Assembly: GCA_020353115.1 (NCBI GenBank)
Contig: CP070687.1
Span: forward strand, 962,092-976,417
Direction: 5' to 3'
From: Bacteroidales bacterium
Lineage (GTDB): Bacteria; Bacteroidota; Bacteroidia; Bacteroidales; VadinHA17
DNA: 14,326 nucleotides
Both the position numbers and the translations under genes were made by a program. Below, piece by piece: positions 6,526 through 14,326 of this stretch (its first letter is position 1; each line of letters begins with the position of its first letter). The notes under the pieces are model-generated. The model was not told the origin of the DNA and made no database searches. It worked only from the letters and a program-made list of their open reading frames with translations.

Positions 6526-8355
6526 CTAGCGGCTCACAAAATCTTCATAAATGACCTGTAAATAGGCTTTCCCTTCCAACGGTTCTTTTTGCAAGGCTGT
6601 TCCGGTACTTATTATATATTTGCGGCTGACGTTGTCAAATACCAGCCGGAATGAATCCGTCAAAAAACCAAAGCCATTATTAAATGAATAATACCCAAAT
6701 GAATGCGATTTGGCATCAAGCAGGTCTTTGCTGAACGGATATTCACTTCCGGTCTTTAACTGGTTAAGAAGGGTTGCCGGCAGATCCGTTTGTGAACCGT
6801 ATTTCGTAATGATTGTATCGGTTAGCTCAAGGGTACCCCCGAGCCAAAGCATAGGTATCCGGTACCTGCCGGGATCGTGTACTGCTTTCAGGTCAGGATA
6901 ACGTGCTCCGTGATCGGCAATCAGAACCAGCAGGGTATTGCTCCACCAACTCTTCTTCCGGGCCTTTTCAATAAAAGCACCAACCGTACTGTCAGTATAG
7001 TATACCGAATTCAGGAATTTGCTGGTTGCATCATTGCCATGGATCACGGTTTTCATTGGCACATCAAACGGTTCGTGACTGCTCAGGGTCAGTACAACAT
7101 GAAAAAAGGGCACGTCCGTCGTATCAAGATCTTCCATATATCTCTCCAGCAATATACAATCATGAACCCCCCATTTTGAATTATAAGTTGAAGGATCAAA
7201 ATCATCCATACTAACAATCCTGTCAAAACCTGAGTTTACCAGGTAGGCCCTGAAGTTTGCAAAATCAATGGAACCACCATAATAATATGCGGTTGAATAA
7301 CCAAGCTGCTTAAGATCTTTCGGAAGGACCGGTAATGATTCGATTTTCTTTGAAAATTTGATAATCGAGTAATCCGGCTGGGATGGATAACCGCTCAGAA
7401 TCCCAATGACTCCTTTATCTGTTCTGTCACCCGTTGCATATATGTTGGAAAAAAGGATACCTTCCGGTATACGTTTATTAAATTCAGGTGTTATTCCCGC
7501 CAATCCACCTAACGGTTCAATAACTTTGGAGGTGAAACTTTCAACAAGCATGAGTATAATATTAGGTTTTTCCGCTCTGAGTATCTTTACTGTCTCCCCC
7601 CCGTGTTCGTATAAAGATGAAAAAATCTCTTCCGCTTCATCCTCCGCCATGAACCGATAATTATTTTCGACGGGTTGGGAGTTAACGATTGAGAACCCAA
7701 GATTCCATAAGACATTCACCGCCGCATGGTTGGCAAACGGTTTTGTGTGGAAATAGACATGACCCGTATTCAGAGGAGCAATCCCCACTCCTCCCCTGAT
7801 CGGTATAATAAGTGCTGCTGTAAGGATTAACCAGGCTGCACCGGATACCAGCTTATATGATTTGAAATCAAATATTTGCGGAGCACAATATTTCCTGTAT
7901 GCCAGTGAACCGCCCGCGATCAGTACCATGGCCAATGCAATCTGCCGCAAGGTAATCCACAGGGTTGTACTGGCCATCATCTCTTTCGGGCTGTCAAGGT
8001 AAAGAAGCGGAGTCTTATCAATCCTGAAACCCCAGTGGGTATATAATTCCAGATCAACAACGGTAACAAGAGAAATCAACGTAAGTAAGACAAATGTATA
8101 GATACCCATAAACTTTTTGTACCAGCTACCCTTAATAAACGAATGAAATACACTAAGGACAAACGGTAGAATCATAAGATACGAGGCAGTTGAAAGATCT
8201 ATTTTGAAACCATGGCTGAAAACCAGGATCCATTCTTTCGGATTCAGTTCCTTTGAATGCTCAAGGTGATAGAGGAGAAAGAGCAATTTGATTAATGTAA
8301 AATAAAGAAGCCAGCCGAGTGCATAATAAAACAGAAAGAGGATCCTTTTTTTCAT
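6526..8355 (-). CDS. LtaS/MdoB-like membrane sulfatase-family phosphotransferase
   Basis: 609 residues from the preferred ATG at 8355; another in-frame ATG at 8409 would add 18 residues, but the MKKRILFLF start gives a normal N-terminus just before the first helix. About five membrane helices (roughly 4-29, 54-74, 85-107, 134-152, 169-187) precede a large periplasmic domain of the alkaline-phosphatase/sulfatase superfamily. Active-site residues matching lipoteichoic acid synthase: Glu272 in MLVESF (metal), Thr312 in GDRTDKG (nucleophile), His427 in SSHEPF, and Asp481-His482 in IADHG (metal). Family members transfer phosphoglycerol or phosphoethanolamine to glycans or lipids. In a Gram-negative envelope the likely job is decorating a periplasmic glycan, LPS or another polymer, but the acceptor cannot be told. 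It is divergent from the asparaginase-like gene. Confidence 0.88.
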   Translation of the reverse strand: MKKRILFLFYYALGWLLYFTLIKLLFLLYHLEHSKELNPKEWILVFSHGFKIDLSTASYLMILPFVLSVFHSFIKGSWYKKFMGIYTFVLLTLISLVTVVDLELYTHWGFRIDKTPLLYLDSPKEMMASTTLWITLRQIALAMVLIAGGSLAYRKYCAPQIFDFKSYKLVSGAAWLILTAALIIPIRGGVGIAPLNTGHVYFHTKPFANHAAVNVLWNLGFSIVNSQPVENNYRFMAEDEAEEIFSSLYEHGGETVKILRAEKPNIILMLVESFTSKVIEPLGGLAGITPEFNKRIPEGILFSNIYATGDRTDKGVIGILSGYPSQPDYSIIKFSKKIESLPVLPKDLKQLGYSTAYYYGGSIDFANFRAYLVNSGFDRIVSMDDFDPSTYNSKWGVHDCILLERYMEDLDTTDVPFFHVVLTLSSHEPFDVPMKTVIHGNDATSKFLNSVYYTDSTVGAFIEKARKKSWWSNTLLVLIADHGARYPDLKAVHDPGRYRIPMLWLGGTLELTDTIITKYGSQTDLPATLLNQLKTGSEYPFSKDLLDAKSHSFGYYSFNNGFGFLTDSFRLVFDNVSRKYIISTGTALQKEPLEGKAYLQVIYEDFVSR

Positions 8356-8435
8356 TGTAACTAAGATGCTGATAAGGGATTCTGGATATTGAAGGGTAAA
8401 ATTAAACAAACCTGGAATAATTTTCCTAACATTGC

Positions 8436-8448
8436 AGGTTGTTAACCT
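8436..8448. promoter_or_regulatory. Short inverted repeat in the divergent gap
   Basis: AGGTT-GTT-AACCT is a perfect 5-bp inverted repeat placed 12 nt before the ATG of the asparaginase-like gene, in the gap between two divergent genes. It could be an operator or a leader hairpin. No clear TAnnTTTG box was found in this gap. Confidence 0.2.
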
Positions 8449-8460
8449 ACTCTTTTACCT

Positions 8461-9447
8461 ATGAAAAATACATTATCTATCCTGTTTATGTTCGTTGCCG
8501 TCCTGCTTTCAGCATGTAGCAGGGATGTTCACGAAACGGAACGTACCCGACCGGAATATGTTATCGTGATCCATGGAGGCGCTGGAGTTATGGACAGGTC
8601 CCGGATTACACAGGAACGTGAGGAACTATACAGGTCAAAATTAAATGAAGCACTGGAAACGGGCGAAGAAGCATTAAAGAATGGAGATAATGCCATCTCC
8701 GTTGTAACAAAAGTTATCAATGTTCTGGAAGATTCACCATTATTCAATGCCGGCAAAGGAGCCGTTTTTACTCATGACGGATACAATGAACTGGATGCAT
8801 CAATTATGGATGGCAAAACATTAAATGCCGGTTCTGTTGCCGGGGTAAGGGATATAAGGAATCCGATCAATGCCGCTAAACTGGTTATGACTAATTCGGA
8901 ACATGTTATGTTGTCTGGTCCGGGCGCATCCCGATTTGCCAGGGAGAATGGTATTGAATTGGTTGACAGCAGTTACTTCTTTACCGTAGAAAGATGGAGG
9001 GCTCTGCAACGTACAATCAATGATGAAGAAACGGGTACAGTAGGCTGTGTTGTACTGGACAAAGACGGGAATCTGGCTGCAGGGACATCTACAGGCGGGA
9101 TGACAAATAAAAAATACGGCCGTATAGGTGATTCGCCTATTATCGGAGCCGGAACATATGCAAATAATGCGACCTGTGCTGTTTCTGCAACCGGCCATGG
9201 AGAATACTTTATACGGTATACCGTTGCTCATGATATCTCCACATTAATGGAATACCGGGGGATGAGCCTCTCCGAAGCGGCAGATTTTGTTATCCTTCAA
9301 AAGCTGAAAGAGGCTGGCGGATCGGGAGGAATTATCGCTGTAGATAAGATGGGCAACATCTCAATGAGTTTTAATTCACAAGGCATGTTCCGTGGATTTC
9401 TGAAATCAACCGGTGAACGCGGGGTATACATTTTCCGTGAAGAGTAA
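8461..9447 (+). CDS. Lipoprotein isoaspartyl peptidase / L-asparaginase (Ntn hydrolase)
   Basis: 328-residue plant-type asparaginase family enzyme that hydrolyses beta-aspartyl (isoaspartyl) dipeptides and asparagine. The N-terminal signal has a lipobox, LLSAC, with Cys19 as the likely lipid anchor, so it should act in the envelope; the E. coli relative IaaA is not a lipoprotein. The alpha part begins at the conserved VIHGGAG and contains LFNAGKGAVF and ELDASIMDG. Self-cleavage is expected between Gly192 and Thr193 in TGTVGC, making Thr193 the catalytic nucleophile of the beta subunit. STGGMTNKKYGRIGDSPIIG and SATGHGEYFIR are family signatures. Length is normal. It stands alone on its strand and is convergent with cysQ; no clear terminator was found in the 125-bp gap. 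Confidence 0.94.
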   Translation: MKNTLSILFMFVAVLLSACSRDVHETERTRPEYVIVIHGGAGVMDRSRITQEREELYRSKLNEALETGEEALKNGDNAISVVTKVINVLEDSPLFNAGKGAVFTHDGYNELDASIMDGKTLNAGSVAGVRDIRNPINAAKLVMTNSEHVMLSGPGASRFARENGIELVDSSYFFTVERWRALQRTINDEETGTVGCVVLDKDGNLAAGTSTGGMTNKKYGRIGDSPIIGAGTYANNATCAVSATGHGEYFIRYTVAHDISTLMEYRGMSLSEAADFVILQKLKEAGGSGGIIAVDKMGNISMSFNSQGMFRGFLKSTGERGVYIFREE

Positions 9448-9572
9448 CGAAATCCGGAAATTCAAGAACCGGCAGAAAAGAAGCTGCATGAATTGGGGAA
9501 AATGATTCCTGGGAGCAAATCAGGCTTACTCACCGAATCATCTCAGAAGAAACGGACTTCTTAATTCAGGAA

Positions 9573-10418
9573 TTACCCGGAAAGATCTTCCGCTTTCACA
9601 ACAAACCAGGGATTCAGCAGTTCAGTCTTGTTATAAACAACGGGATTCGTAGTACCATACCGGGTCATGGAACAACCTGCGGCTTCCGCTATAACCTGAC
9701 CGGCAGCGGTATCCCATTCCATAGTAGGACCCAGACGTGGATAGTACTCAGCTTCCCCCTCGGCTACCATGCAAATTTTCATGGAACTTCCACGTGATAC
9801 GATCTCAACATTTTTATGCTTTTGCCTTAAATGCCTGATATATTCAAGGGTTTCCGGAGACATATGTGACCGGCTTGCAACGATCCTGATCCCCTTTCTA
9901 CTCTTTGCCAACGGTAACCTGTCGGCCATCCCGGTCCAGTCATCCAGGTGCACAGGTAATTCCCGGTTATCCGGTAATACGACACGATAGGAACCCATCG
10001 GTTTTGATCCGAAATAAAGGACCCTTTTCAAAGGTGTATACACAACTCCCAGAACCGGAGAATGTTTATTCACCAGAGCGATATTCACTGTAAATTCACC
10101 GTTTCTATTAATAAACTCCCTGGTTCCATCCAGCGGATCAACTAACCAGAAAAAGGTCCAGCTTTTGCGGGTTTCGTAAGATATTTCAGCTGCCTCTTCG
10201 CTTAAAACGGGCAATCCGGTTTCCCGGAGCATATCACAAATCACCGCATTAGATCTCCGGTCTGCCAGGGTGACCGGAGAATTGTCTTTCTTCAGATCAA
10301 CCCGGCAGTTCTCTGATTCATATATGCCTAGGATAACATCCCCGGCATGAACAGATGCGACCAATGCTTTCCGTAAGAGATCGTTTAGACTGTCCGTATC
10401 CATAGCAGAATTATTCAT
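9573..10418 (-). CDS. cysQ: 3'(2'),5'-bisphosphate nucleotidase CysQ
   Basis: 281-residue inositol-monophosphatase-fold enzyme that removes the 3'-phosphate from PAP (adenosine 3',5'-bisphosphate), a by-product of sulfate assimilation and sulfotransfer. Metal-site motifs are complete: LPVLSEEAA (Glu74/75), WLVDPLDGTREFI (Asp94, Asp97) and EWDTAAGQ (Asp236). The block SMKICMVAEGEAEYYPRLGP before the last motif is characteristic of CysQ rather than of inositol monophosphatases. The start at 10418 follows the upstream permease by 9 nt; a second ATG five codons in (10403) is possible. The adjacent SLC13-type permease on the same strand supports a sulfur-metabolism role and co-transcription. Confidence 0.93.
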   Translation of the reverse strand: MNNSAMDTDSLNDLLRKALVASVHAGDVILGIYESENCRVDLKKDNSPVTLADRRSNAVICDMLRETGLPVLSEEAAEISYETRKSWTFFWLVDPLDGTREFINRNGEFTVNIALVNKHSPVLGVVYTPLKRVLYFGSKPMGSYRVVLPDNRELPVHLDDWTGMADRLPLAKSRKGIRIVASRSHMSPETLEYIRHLRQKHKNVEIVSRGSSMKICMVAEGEAEYYPRLGPTMEWDTAAGQVIAEAAGCSMTRYGTTNPVVYNKTELLNPWFVVKAEDLSG

Positions 10419-10427
10419 CCGATCTTT

Positions 10428-12206
10428 CTAAAGATAGACCAGGTTAAGTATCAGCACTGTCACGACCATATAAATCATTGTCAGGGGGAATCCAATCCGG
10501 AAAAAATCCCTGAATGAATATCCCCCGGGGCCGTATACCATCAGGTTGGTCTGGTATCCGATCGGGGTCATGAAATTTGCCGCGGCAGCATAGGCAACCA
10601 CCAGGATAAAGGGCATCGGATCAAGGCCGAGATTCAAGGATGTGGTCAGGGATATGGGAAAAAGTATGGCAACGGCCGCTTTATTTGTTATATATGCTGC
10701 CATAAACGCCGTTATCAGGTAAATCCCGAAAAGTATTCCCAGTTTTCCCAGCGGCATAAAAACAGCGATCAGAAGATTGGCAATAACGGTTGCAGCTCCG
10801 GATTTTATCATTGCCACACCAAGGGCAAGAGACATAACAATAATTAAACCAAGATCAAAATCTATTCCCTTGGGAAGATCCTTCGGATTCGTAACTTTCA
10901 AAACAAGTGAAGCCATTAATAATATAAGCAAACCCATAAACAACGAAATGATATTCAACGCGGCAAGAATAATGGCAAGGAACAGGCCGCCAAACAAGAT
11001 GGCAATCTTATACGGTTCGAATTTCCGGAAAGCTTTTACTTTGGATATAAAATAAAAATCGAGTGTTCCCTGGCTCCTGCTGACAAAATCATCACCGCTG
11101 TATAGTAACAATACATCACCTGCTTTCAGGACAACATCCCTCAACTTGGTTTTTATCATCTCCTCATTCCGGTGTATGCCAATTACCGCTGCATCGTACA
11201 TAGCCCTGAAATTAATATCCTTCAGGCTTTTATTAATCAGCGAGGAATTATGGGAAATAACGATTTCAACCACTTCGGTTTTCTTCTTCCGGCGCATCAT
11301 TCCAACCGATGGTATGATGAGGCCGGAATTCGATCCTGTAAGGTCAGCCACCCTGGAAGTATCTCCGGCAAACACAAGGATATCACCACTTTCAATAATC
11401 AGGTTGTTCTTAACGACAAAGATCTCTCTGTCATTTCGCTGGATTTCAAGAAGATATAAACCCTGTAAATTTCGCAACCCTGATTCTTCAATTGTCATCC
11501 CGATAAGGCTGGAATTCCTTTTTACCTGTGTTTCCACGAAATAGCTCCGTTCATTTACGTTAAACTCTTCCAGAAGGTCTTCTTTTGCGGGGAGTAACCG
11601 ATTGCTTACCAATACCATATAAAGATAACCTATTATTATCATCGGAATTCCCACATAGACAAAGTCAAAGATCCCGAGGGAAGGAAGGCCGGGAATTATT
11701 TTCTGGTCAACGACAAGTCCGTTAACAATCAGGTTGGTAGAGGTGCCAATCAGTGTAGCACATCCGCCAAGAATTGCAGCATAGGAAAGCGGTAATAAGA
11801 ATTTGGAAGGGGATATTCTGTTCCGCTTACACCAGTTGTTGACATATGGCATCATGAGGGCAACCAGAGGTGTATTGTTCAGGAAAGCTGAAAAACCCGC
11901 TATGATCAGCATTATCCGCCCGAGAAATCCTCTGGGGCTTCTTGCCCTTTTGAAAACACGGTTAAAAAGATCTTCGATTACTGCGGTTCTCCGGATTACA
12001 TCTCCAAGAAGAAGCAACATGATTACAACCGCTATCTGCTCATTGGCAAAACCGCTGAGGATCTCCGATGGTGTCAGAACACCAAAAATACCCAGGATAA
12101 TTACTGCAATTAAAAAAGTAAACGAAGCACCCAGCAACTCAAAATATAGGGAAACCAGGATAAAGATAAGGCAGATGATTACCAGGATTAGATCGAAACT
12201 CACCAT
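10428..12206 (-). CDS. SLC13/DASS-family permease with two TrkA-C domains, probable sulfate transporter
   Basis: 592-residue inner-membrane transporter. Two hydrophobic halves (about 1-205 and 398-592) surround a cytoplasmic insert carrying two RCK/TrkA-C domains (about 222-290 and 310-385), each ending in the typical GDILVFAG or GDVLLLYSG core. The halves carry the DASS substrate and sodium signatures: SAFLNNTP and GTSTNLIVNG in the first, ITNKAAVAILFP and TPIGYQTNLMVYGPGGY in the second. The insert with TrkA-C domains separates this SAC1/YfbS-like group from simple citrate or succinate carriers. Members have been linked to sulfate and other anions. Being 9 nt upstream of cysQ, it most likely imports sulfate, but no cysD, cysN or cysC is in view and other anions cannot be excluded. 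The TrkA-C domains suggest gating by a nucleotide or other small ligand. Confidence 0.9.
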   Translation of the reverse strand: MVSFDLILVIICLIFILVSLYFELLGASFTFLIAVIILGIFGVLTPSEILSGFANEQIAVVIMLLLLGDVIRRTAVIEDLFNRVFKRARSPRGFLGRIMLIIAGFSAFLNNTPLVALMMPYVNNWCKRNRISPSKFLLPLSYAAILGGCATLIGTSTNLIVNGLVVDQKIIPGLPSLGIFDFVYVGIPMIIIGYLYMVLVSNRLLPAKEDLLEEFNVNERSYFVETQVKRNSSLIGMTIEESGLRNLQGLYLLEIQRNDREIFVVKNNLIIESGDILVFAGDTSRVADLTGSNSGLIIPSVGMMRRKKKTEVVEIVISHNSSLINKSLKDINFRAMYDAAVIGIHRNEEMIKTKLRDVVLKAGDVLLLYSGDDFVSRSQGTLDFYFISKVKAFRKFEPYKIAILFGGLFLAIILAALNIISLFMGLLILLMASLVLKVTNPKDLPKGIDFDLGLIIVMSLALGVAMIKSGAATVIANLLIAVFMPLGKLGILFGIYLITAFMAAYITNKAAVAILFPISLTTSLNLGLDPMPFILVVAYAAAANFMTPIGYQTNLMVYGPGGYSFRDFFRIGFPLTMIYMVVTVLILNLVYL

Positions 12207-12284
12207 AAAAAGTGATCAATGATAAAAGAAAACAGGACGGGCATCATAATAATTTGACAGGTTCTATTTTCTTCCGGTATATAT

Positions 12285-12292
12285 CAAAATTA
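12285..12292 (-). promoter_or_regulatory. Candidate -7 box for the permease-cysQ operon
   Basis: On the minus strand TAATTTTG fits TAnnTTTG and lies about 80 nt before the permease ATG at 12206. No proper TTG is present at the right distance, only a TTTC about 18 nt upstream, so the call is tentative. Confidence 0.3.
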
Positions 12293-12380
12293 ACAAATTA
12301 ATTCAATAATGAAATGTCCTTCCGACTGGCAGAAGTCCGCGGTGATGATCATCCGGGTATGAAGCAGTCATAAAACAGGT

Positions 12381-12429
12381 AATCCAGAATGGATGATCTG
12401 GTTTTCGGGTCAGATCTGTAATCTGGATT
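12381..12429. repeat. Inverted repeat around the end of the HD-protein gene
   Basis: AATCCAGA (12381-12388) and TCTGGATT (12422-12429) are perfectly complementary and 33 nt apart, with a further TCTGG at 12397-12401 that could pair instead. One arm lies within the last codons of the gene. No T-run follows on either strand, so a terminator is not evident. The rest of the 203-base gap to the permease holds only the candidate -7 box. Confidence 0.25.
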
Positions 12430-12961
12430 TAAAGGGTAAAAAAGTCATGAAATCGGCATGGTGAACTATGATGGCCTCCGTAGATCTTTTTACCAAATCT
12501 CCCTCACCTGCATGTGTGGCAATGATATGACAAACATCCGGTGGAACCTGGCATTGTTCGGCCAGGGAAACACCGGAAAACGGGTGCCTCAGGTACTTGC
12601 CATAAGTACCCTGAATGGTCTTTCCGTTATCATCCAACTCATACTCCAGCAATTTCCCAACATCGGCGAGTATGGCACCGGCGATCAATGTATCCATATT
12701 TACGGGTAACTGGTCTCCGAAGAATGCTTTCATCCTTTTTCCGCTTTCCATGGCAACATGTACCACACATCTCTTATGATCCATAAAACTAACTTTCAGA
12801 TCCGGTCCGCAGAGTAGTGTAAAGGGGATCTTTTCAAGATCCTCCGCTTTCAGAGCGCTCTTTTCCAGAGCAACTTCCCAGGTTTTTGCTGTTTTTTCCC
12901 TTAGGCTATGATCTTCGATCCATTCCAGTTCCGGCCATAATTTGAGAATATCCTGATTCAT
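12410..12961 (-). CDS. HD-superfamily protein with altered HD motif
   Basis: 183-residue soluble protein. The central part resembles an HD-type metal-dependent phosphohydrolase: His62 in MDHKRCVVHVA fits the first metal histidine, and LIAGAILADVGKLLEYE (about 92-108) sits where the family normally has HDxGK. Here the histidine is Ala99, while Asp100 and Gly-Lys remain. Further conserved-looking positions are His126 in LRHPFSG, His150 in ATHAGEGD and His167-His168-Asp170 in VHHADF. The codon GCC for Ala99 is two changes away from a His codon, so a simple sequencing error is unlikely. The gene lies 58 nt downstream of the dehydrogenase gene on the same strand and is probably co-transcribed. Substrate unknown; it may have weak, altered or no hydrolase activity. 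Confidence 0.75.
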   Translation of the reverse strand: MNQDILKLWPELEWIEDHSLREKTAKTWEVALEKSALKAEDLEKIPFTLLCGPDLKVSFMDHKRCVVHVAMESGKRMKAFFGDQLPVNMDTLIAGAILADVGKLLEYELDDNGKTIQGTYGKYLRHPFSGVSLAEQCQVPPDVCHIIATHAGEGDLVKRSTEAIIVHHADFMTFLPFKSRLQI

Positions 12962-13019
12962 TTCGGTTCGATTCTATTATTAAACTTACGGTTATGATCA
13001 ATATCCCTTACTTCCGTAA

Positions 13020-14213
13020 CTACAATTTTGATATTATAGCATCGGTCATTTCTTTCGTGGATGAGGCTCCTTTATTAAGAACATCCTGGCTACCCGTTAG
13101 TTTCATCATATCATACGTCCGGACCTTTCCTTCCTTAACGACCACGGAAACCGCATTTCGGATTCTGCCGGATCGCTCTTCCTCACCGAGATAATCAAGC
13201 ATCATACATGCCGATTCGATCATAGCAATCGGGTTTACTATGGATATATCATAACCGGCATATTTCGGTGCAGATCCATGTGTTGGTTCAAAAAGGGCCA
13301 CTCCATCTGCTGAAAACTGGGCGCTACAGGCAAAACCAAGTCCACCTATTAAGCCGGCAAAAGCATCCGAAACAATATCCCCGAACATGTTCCCCGCAAC
13401 AATCACATTGTAGTCTTCCGGGTTTTTTGTTAACCACATCATTTGTGCATCAATATTTGTATTCCAGAGTTCAATTTCCGGATATTCGTCCTGCTGGATC
13501 TCTTTCGCCATCTTAAACATCATACCTGAAGTTTCACGTATAACATTTGGCTTCTCGCAAACCGTTACCGATTTGTAACCATATTTCCTGGCATGACCGA
13601 ATGCAGCCTGCAGAATTCTCCTTGTTGCTTTCCTGGTAAATATCCTGGTAGAGACGGAAATGTCATTTGCCGGCACCCTGCCGAAATTCTTACGGAATTT
13701 CGGATGCGTCATCAGGGCTTCATGGACCTGGCCCGGCGGATCTGACCATTCAACACCGCCATATAATCCTTCGGTATTCTGCCGGAATATGGCAACATCG
13801 ATTATCGGCTCTTCTATTGTTCCATCCTTTCCCCTGCGGATAAAGTTCAACGGATTTCCCGGATATGTCTTGCATGGCCTGATGCAAATATCCATATTGA
13901 AATGCTGTCGCAAACCAACAATAGGGCTTGAATATACCAATCCTTTTTGCTGAAGTTCTGCATCCAGCTCATCAGCTGCCTCATCTTTAGGTTTTGATGT
14001 TATTGCCCCGAAAAGACCGATCTTATGTTCGGCAAGCAGGTTGATCGTTCTTTCTGGTAACGGATTTCCTTCCTTTCTCCAGAACTTCCAGCCGATGTCA
14101 CCCTCAATATAATCGGCATTGAAACCGGTGGCTTCAAGAACACGGATCGCTTCGGATAATACTATAGCTCCAATTCCATCACCCGGCAGGGAAACAATTG
14201 TACGCTTACCCAT
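13020..14213 (-). CDS. Isocitrate/isopropylmalate dehydrogenase-family enzyme, probably NADP-type
   Basis: 397-residue beta-decarboxylating dehydrogenase that oxidises a 2-hydroxy diacid or triacid with NAD(P). Aligned by eye to E. coli isocitrate dehydrogenase: Arg102 and Arg112 (LRQHFNMDICIRPCK) match R119 and R129, Arg144 and Tyr151 (FRQNTEGLYGG) match R153 and Y160, Lys221 matches K230, and Asp255, Asp279 and Asp283 are the metal aspartates. GSAPKYAG carries Lys317-Tyr318, as in NADP-using E. coli Icd. Ser96 fits S113, but the isocitrate-binding N115 position is Ile98. It is therefore an isocitrate dehydrogenase-like enzyme whose exact substrate (isocitrate, homoisocitrate or another malate analogue) is uncertain. 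The HD-protein gene follows after 58 nt. No clear promoter was found in 14214-14326. Confidence 0.88.
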   Translation of the reverse strand: MGKRTIVSLPGDGIGAIVLSEAIRVLEATGFNADYIEGDIGWKFWRKEGNPLPERTINLLAEHKIGLFGAITSKPKDEAADELDAELQQKGLVYSSPIVGLRQHFNMDICIRPCKTYPGNPLNFIRRGKDGTIEEPIIDVAIFRQNTEGLYGGVEWSDPPGQVHEALMTHPKFRKNFGRVPANDISVSTRIFTRKATRRILQAAFGHARKYGYKSVTVCEKPNVIRETSGMMFKMAKEIQQDEYPEIELWNTNIDAQMMWLTKNPEDYNVIVAGNMFGDIVSDAFAGLIGGLGFACSAQFSADGVALFEPTHGSAPKYAGYDISIVNPIAMIESACMMLDYLGEEERSGRIRNAVSVVVKEGKVRTYDMMKLTGSQDVLNKGASSTKEMTDAIISKL

Positions 14214-14326
14214 GCTAATTCATAATCTTTAATCTGGTTATTAAACATTTTCCTCTCCGGACAGAACCTGAAATACACTATTTTACTTTGCAGTCACGTA
14301 TGTTCATTAACAGTTCTGTCGCATGG

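Noticed and set aside
9545..9561. Inverted repeat AGAAG / CTTCT between the convergent asparaginase and cysQ genes, considered as a terminator
   Set aside because: Only a 5-bp AT-rich stem with a 7-nt loop and no T-run on either strand.
14284..14291. TTACTTTG near the right edge as a plus-strand promoter
   Set aside because: Does not keep the TA spacing of TAnnTTTG, and no plus-strand gene is visible to be served.
14278..14325. Minus-strand open frame entering from the right edge (HATELLMNIRDCKVK, then stop)
   Set aside because: Could be the tail of an upstream gene, but 15 residues are too few to support a call.
1..14326. CRISPR array, tRNA or rRNA genes, toxin-antitoxin pair, phage or conjugation genes
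   Set aside because: No regularly spaced repeats, cloverleaf-like sequences or matching protein signatures were seen on either strand.

Overview
The window looks like a chromosomal stretch of a Bacteroidota bacterium, most likely from the Bacteroidales/Marinilabiliales side. The signs are AT-rich intergenic DNA, almost no Shine-Dalgarno sequences, promoter-like boxes of the Bacteroidetes type (TTG, about 19 nt, TAnnTTTG), many lipoprotein signals, and a typical ECF sigma / membrane anti-sigma / exported-protein trio. No rRNA, tRNA, CRISPR array, phage module or intact transposase was seen.

Left part (1-3700): a TetR-family regulator runs off the left edge on the minus strand. It diverges from a plus-strand pair: a lipoprotein M28 metallopeptidase with PA and PDZ domains, and a conserved multi-pass membrane protein. 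The divergent gap holds a palindrome on the TetR start codon, three TTTAACT repeats spaced 13 bp apart, a short degenerate duplication, a 12-bp palindrome and a good promoter for the peptidase. The pair is followed by a 188-bp stretch bounded by imperfect inverted repeats (possible MITE or IS relic), then a small, very acidic lipoprotein on the minus strand.

Middle (3700-6250): an ECF sigma factor with a GTG start, a single-pass protein that is probably its anti-sigma factor, and an exported protein built of about twelve Tyr-Gly-centred repeats. They form one tight operon (gap 11 nt, then a 20-nt overlap) closed by a strong intrinsic terminator.

Right part (6250-14326): on the minus strand an LtaS/MdoB-like membrane phosphotransferase, divergent from a plus-strand lipoprotein isoaspartyl peptidase/asparaginase (Ntn hydrolase). 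Then, all on the minus strand, come a SLC13/DASS permease with two TrkA-C domains next to CysQ (a sulfate-assimilation pair), an HD-superfamily protein whose HD motif reads AD, and an isocitrate/isopropylmalate dehydrogenase-family enzyme with NADP-type residues but a changed substrate-pocket position.

Most of this is ordinary housekeeping and envelope biology. I found no convincing new multi-gene system. The points most worth a second look are the inverted-repeat element at 3272-3459, the Tyr-Gly repeat protein and its sigma locus, the operator array at 394-443, and the altered active-site positions in the HD protein and its dehydrogenase neighbour.
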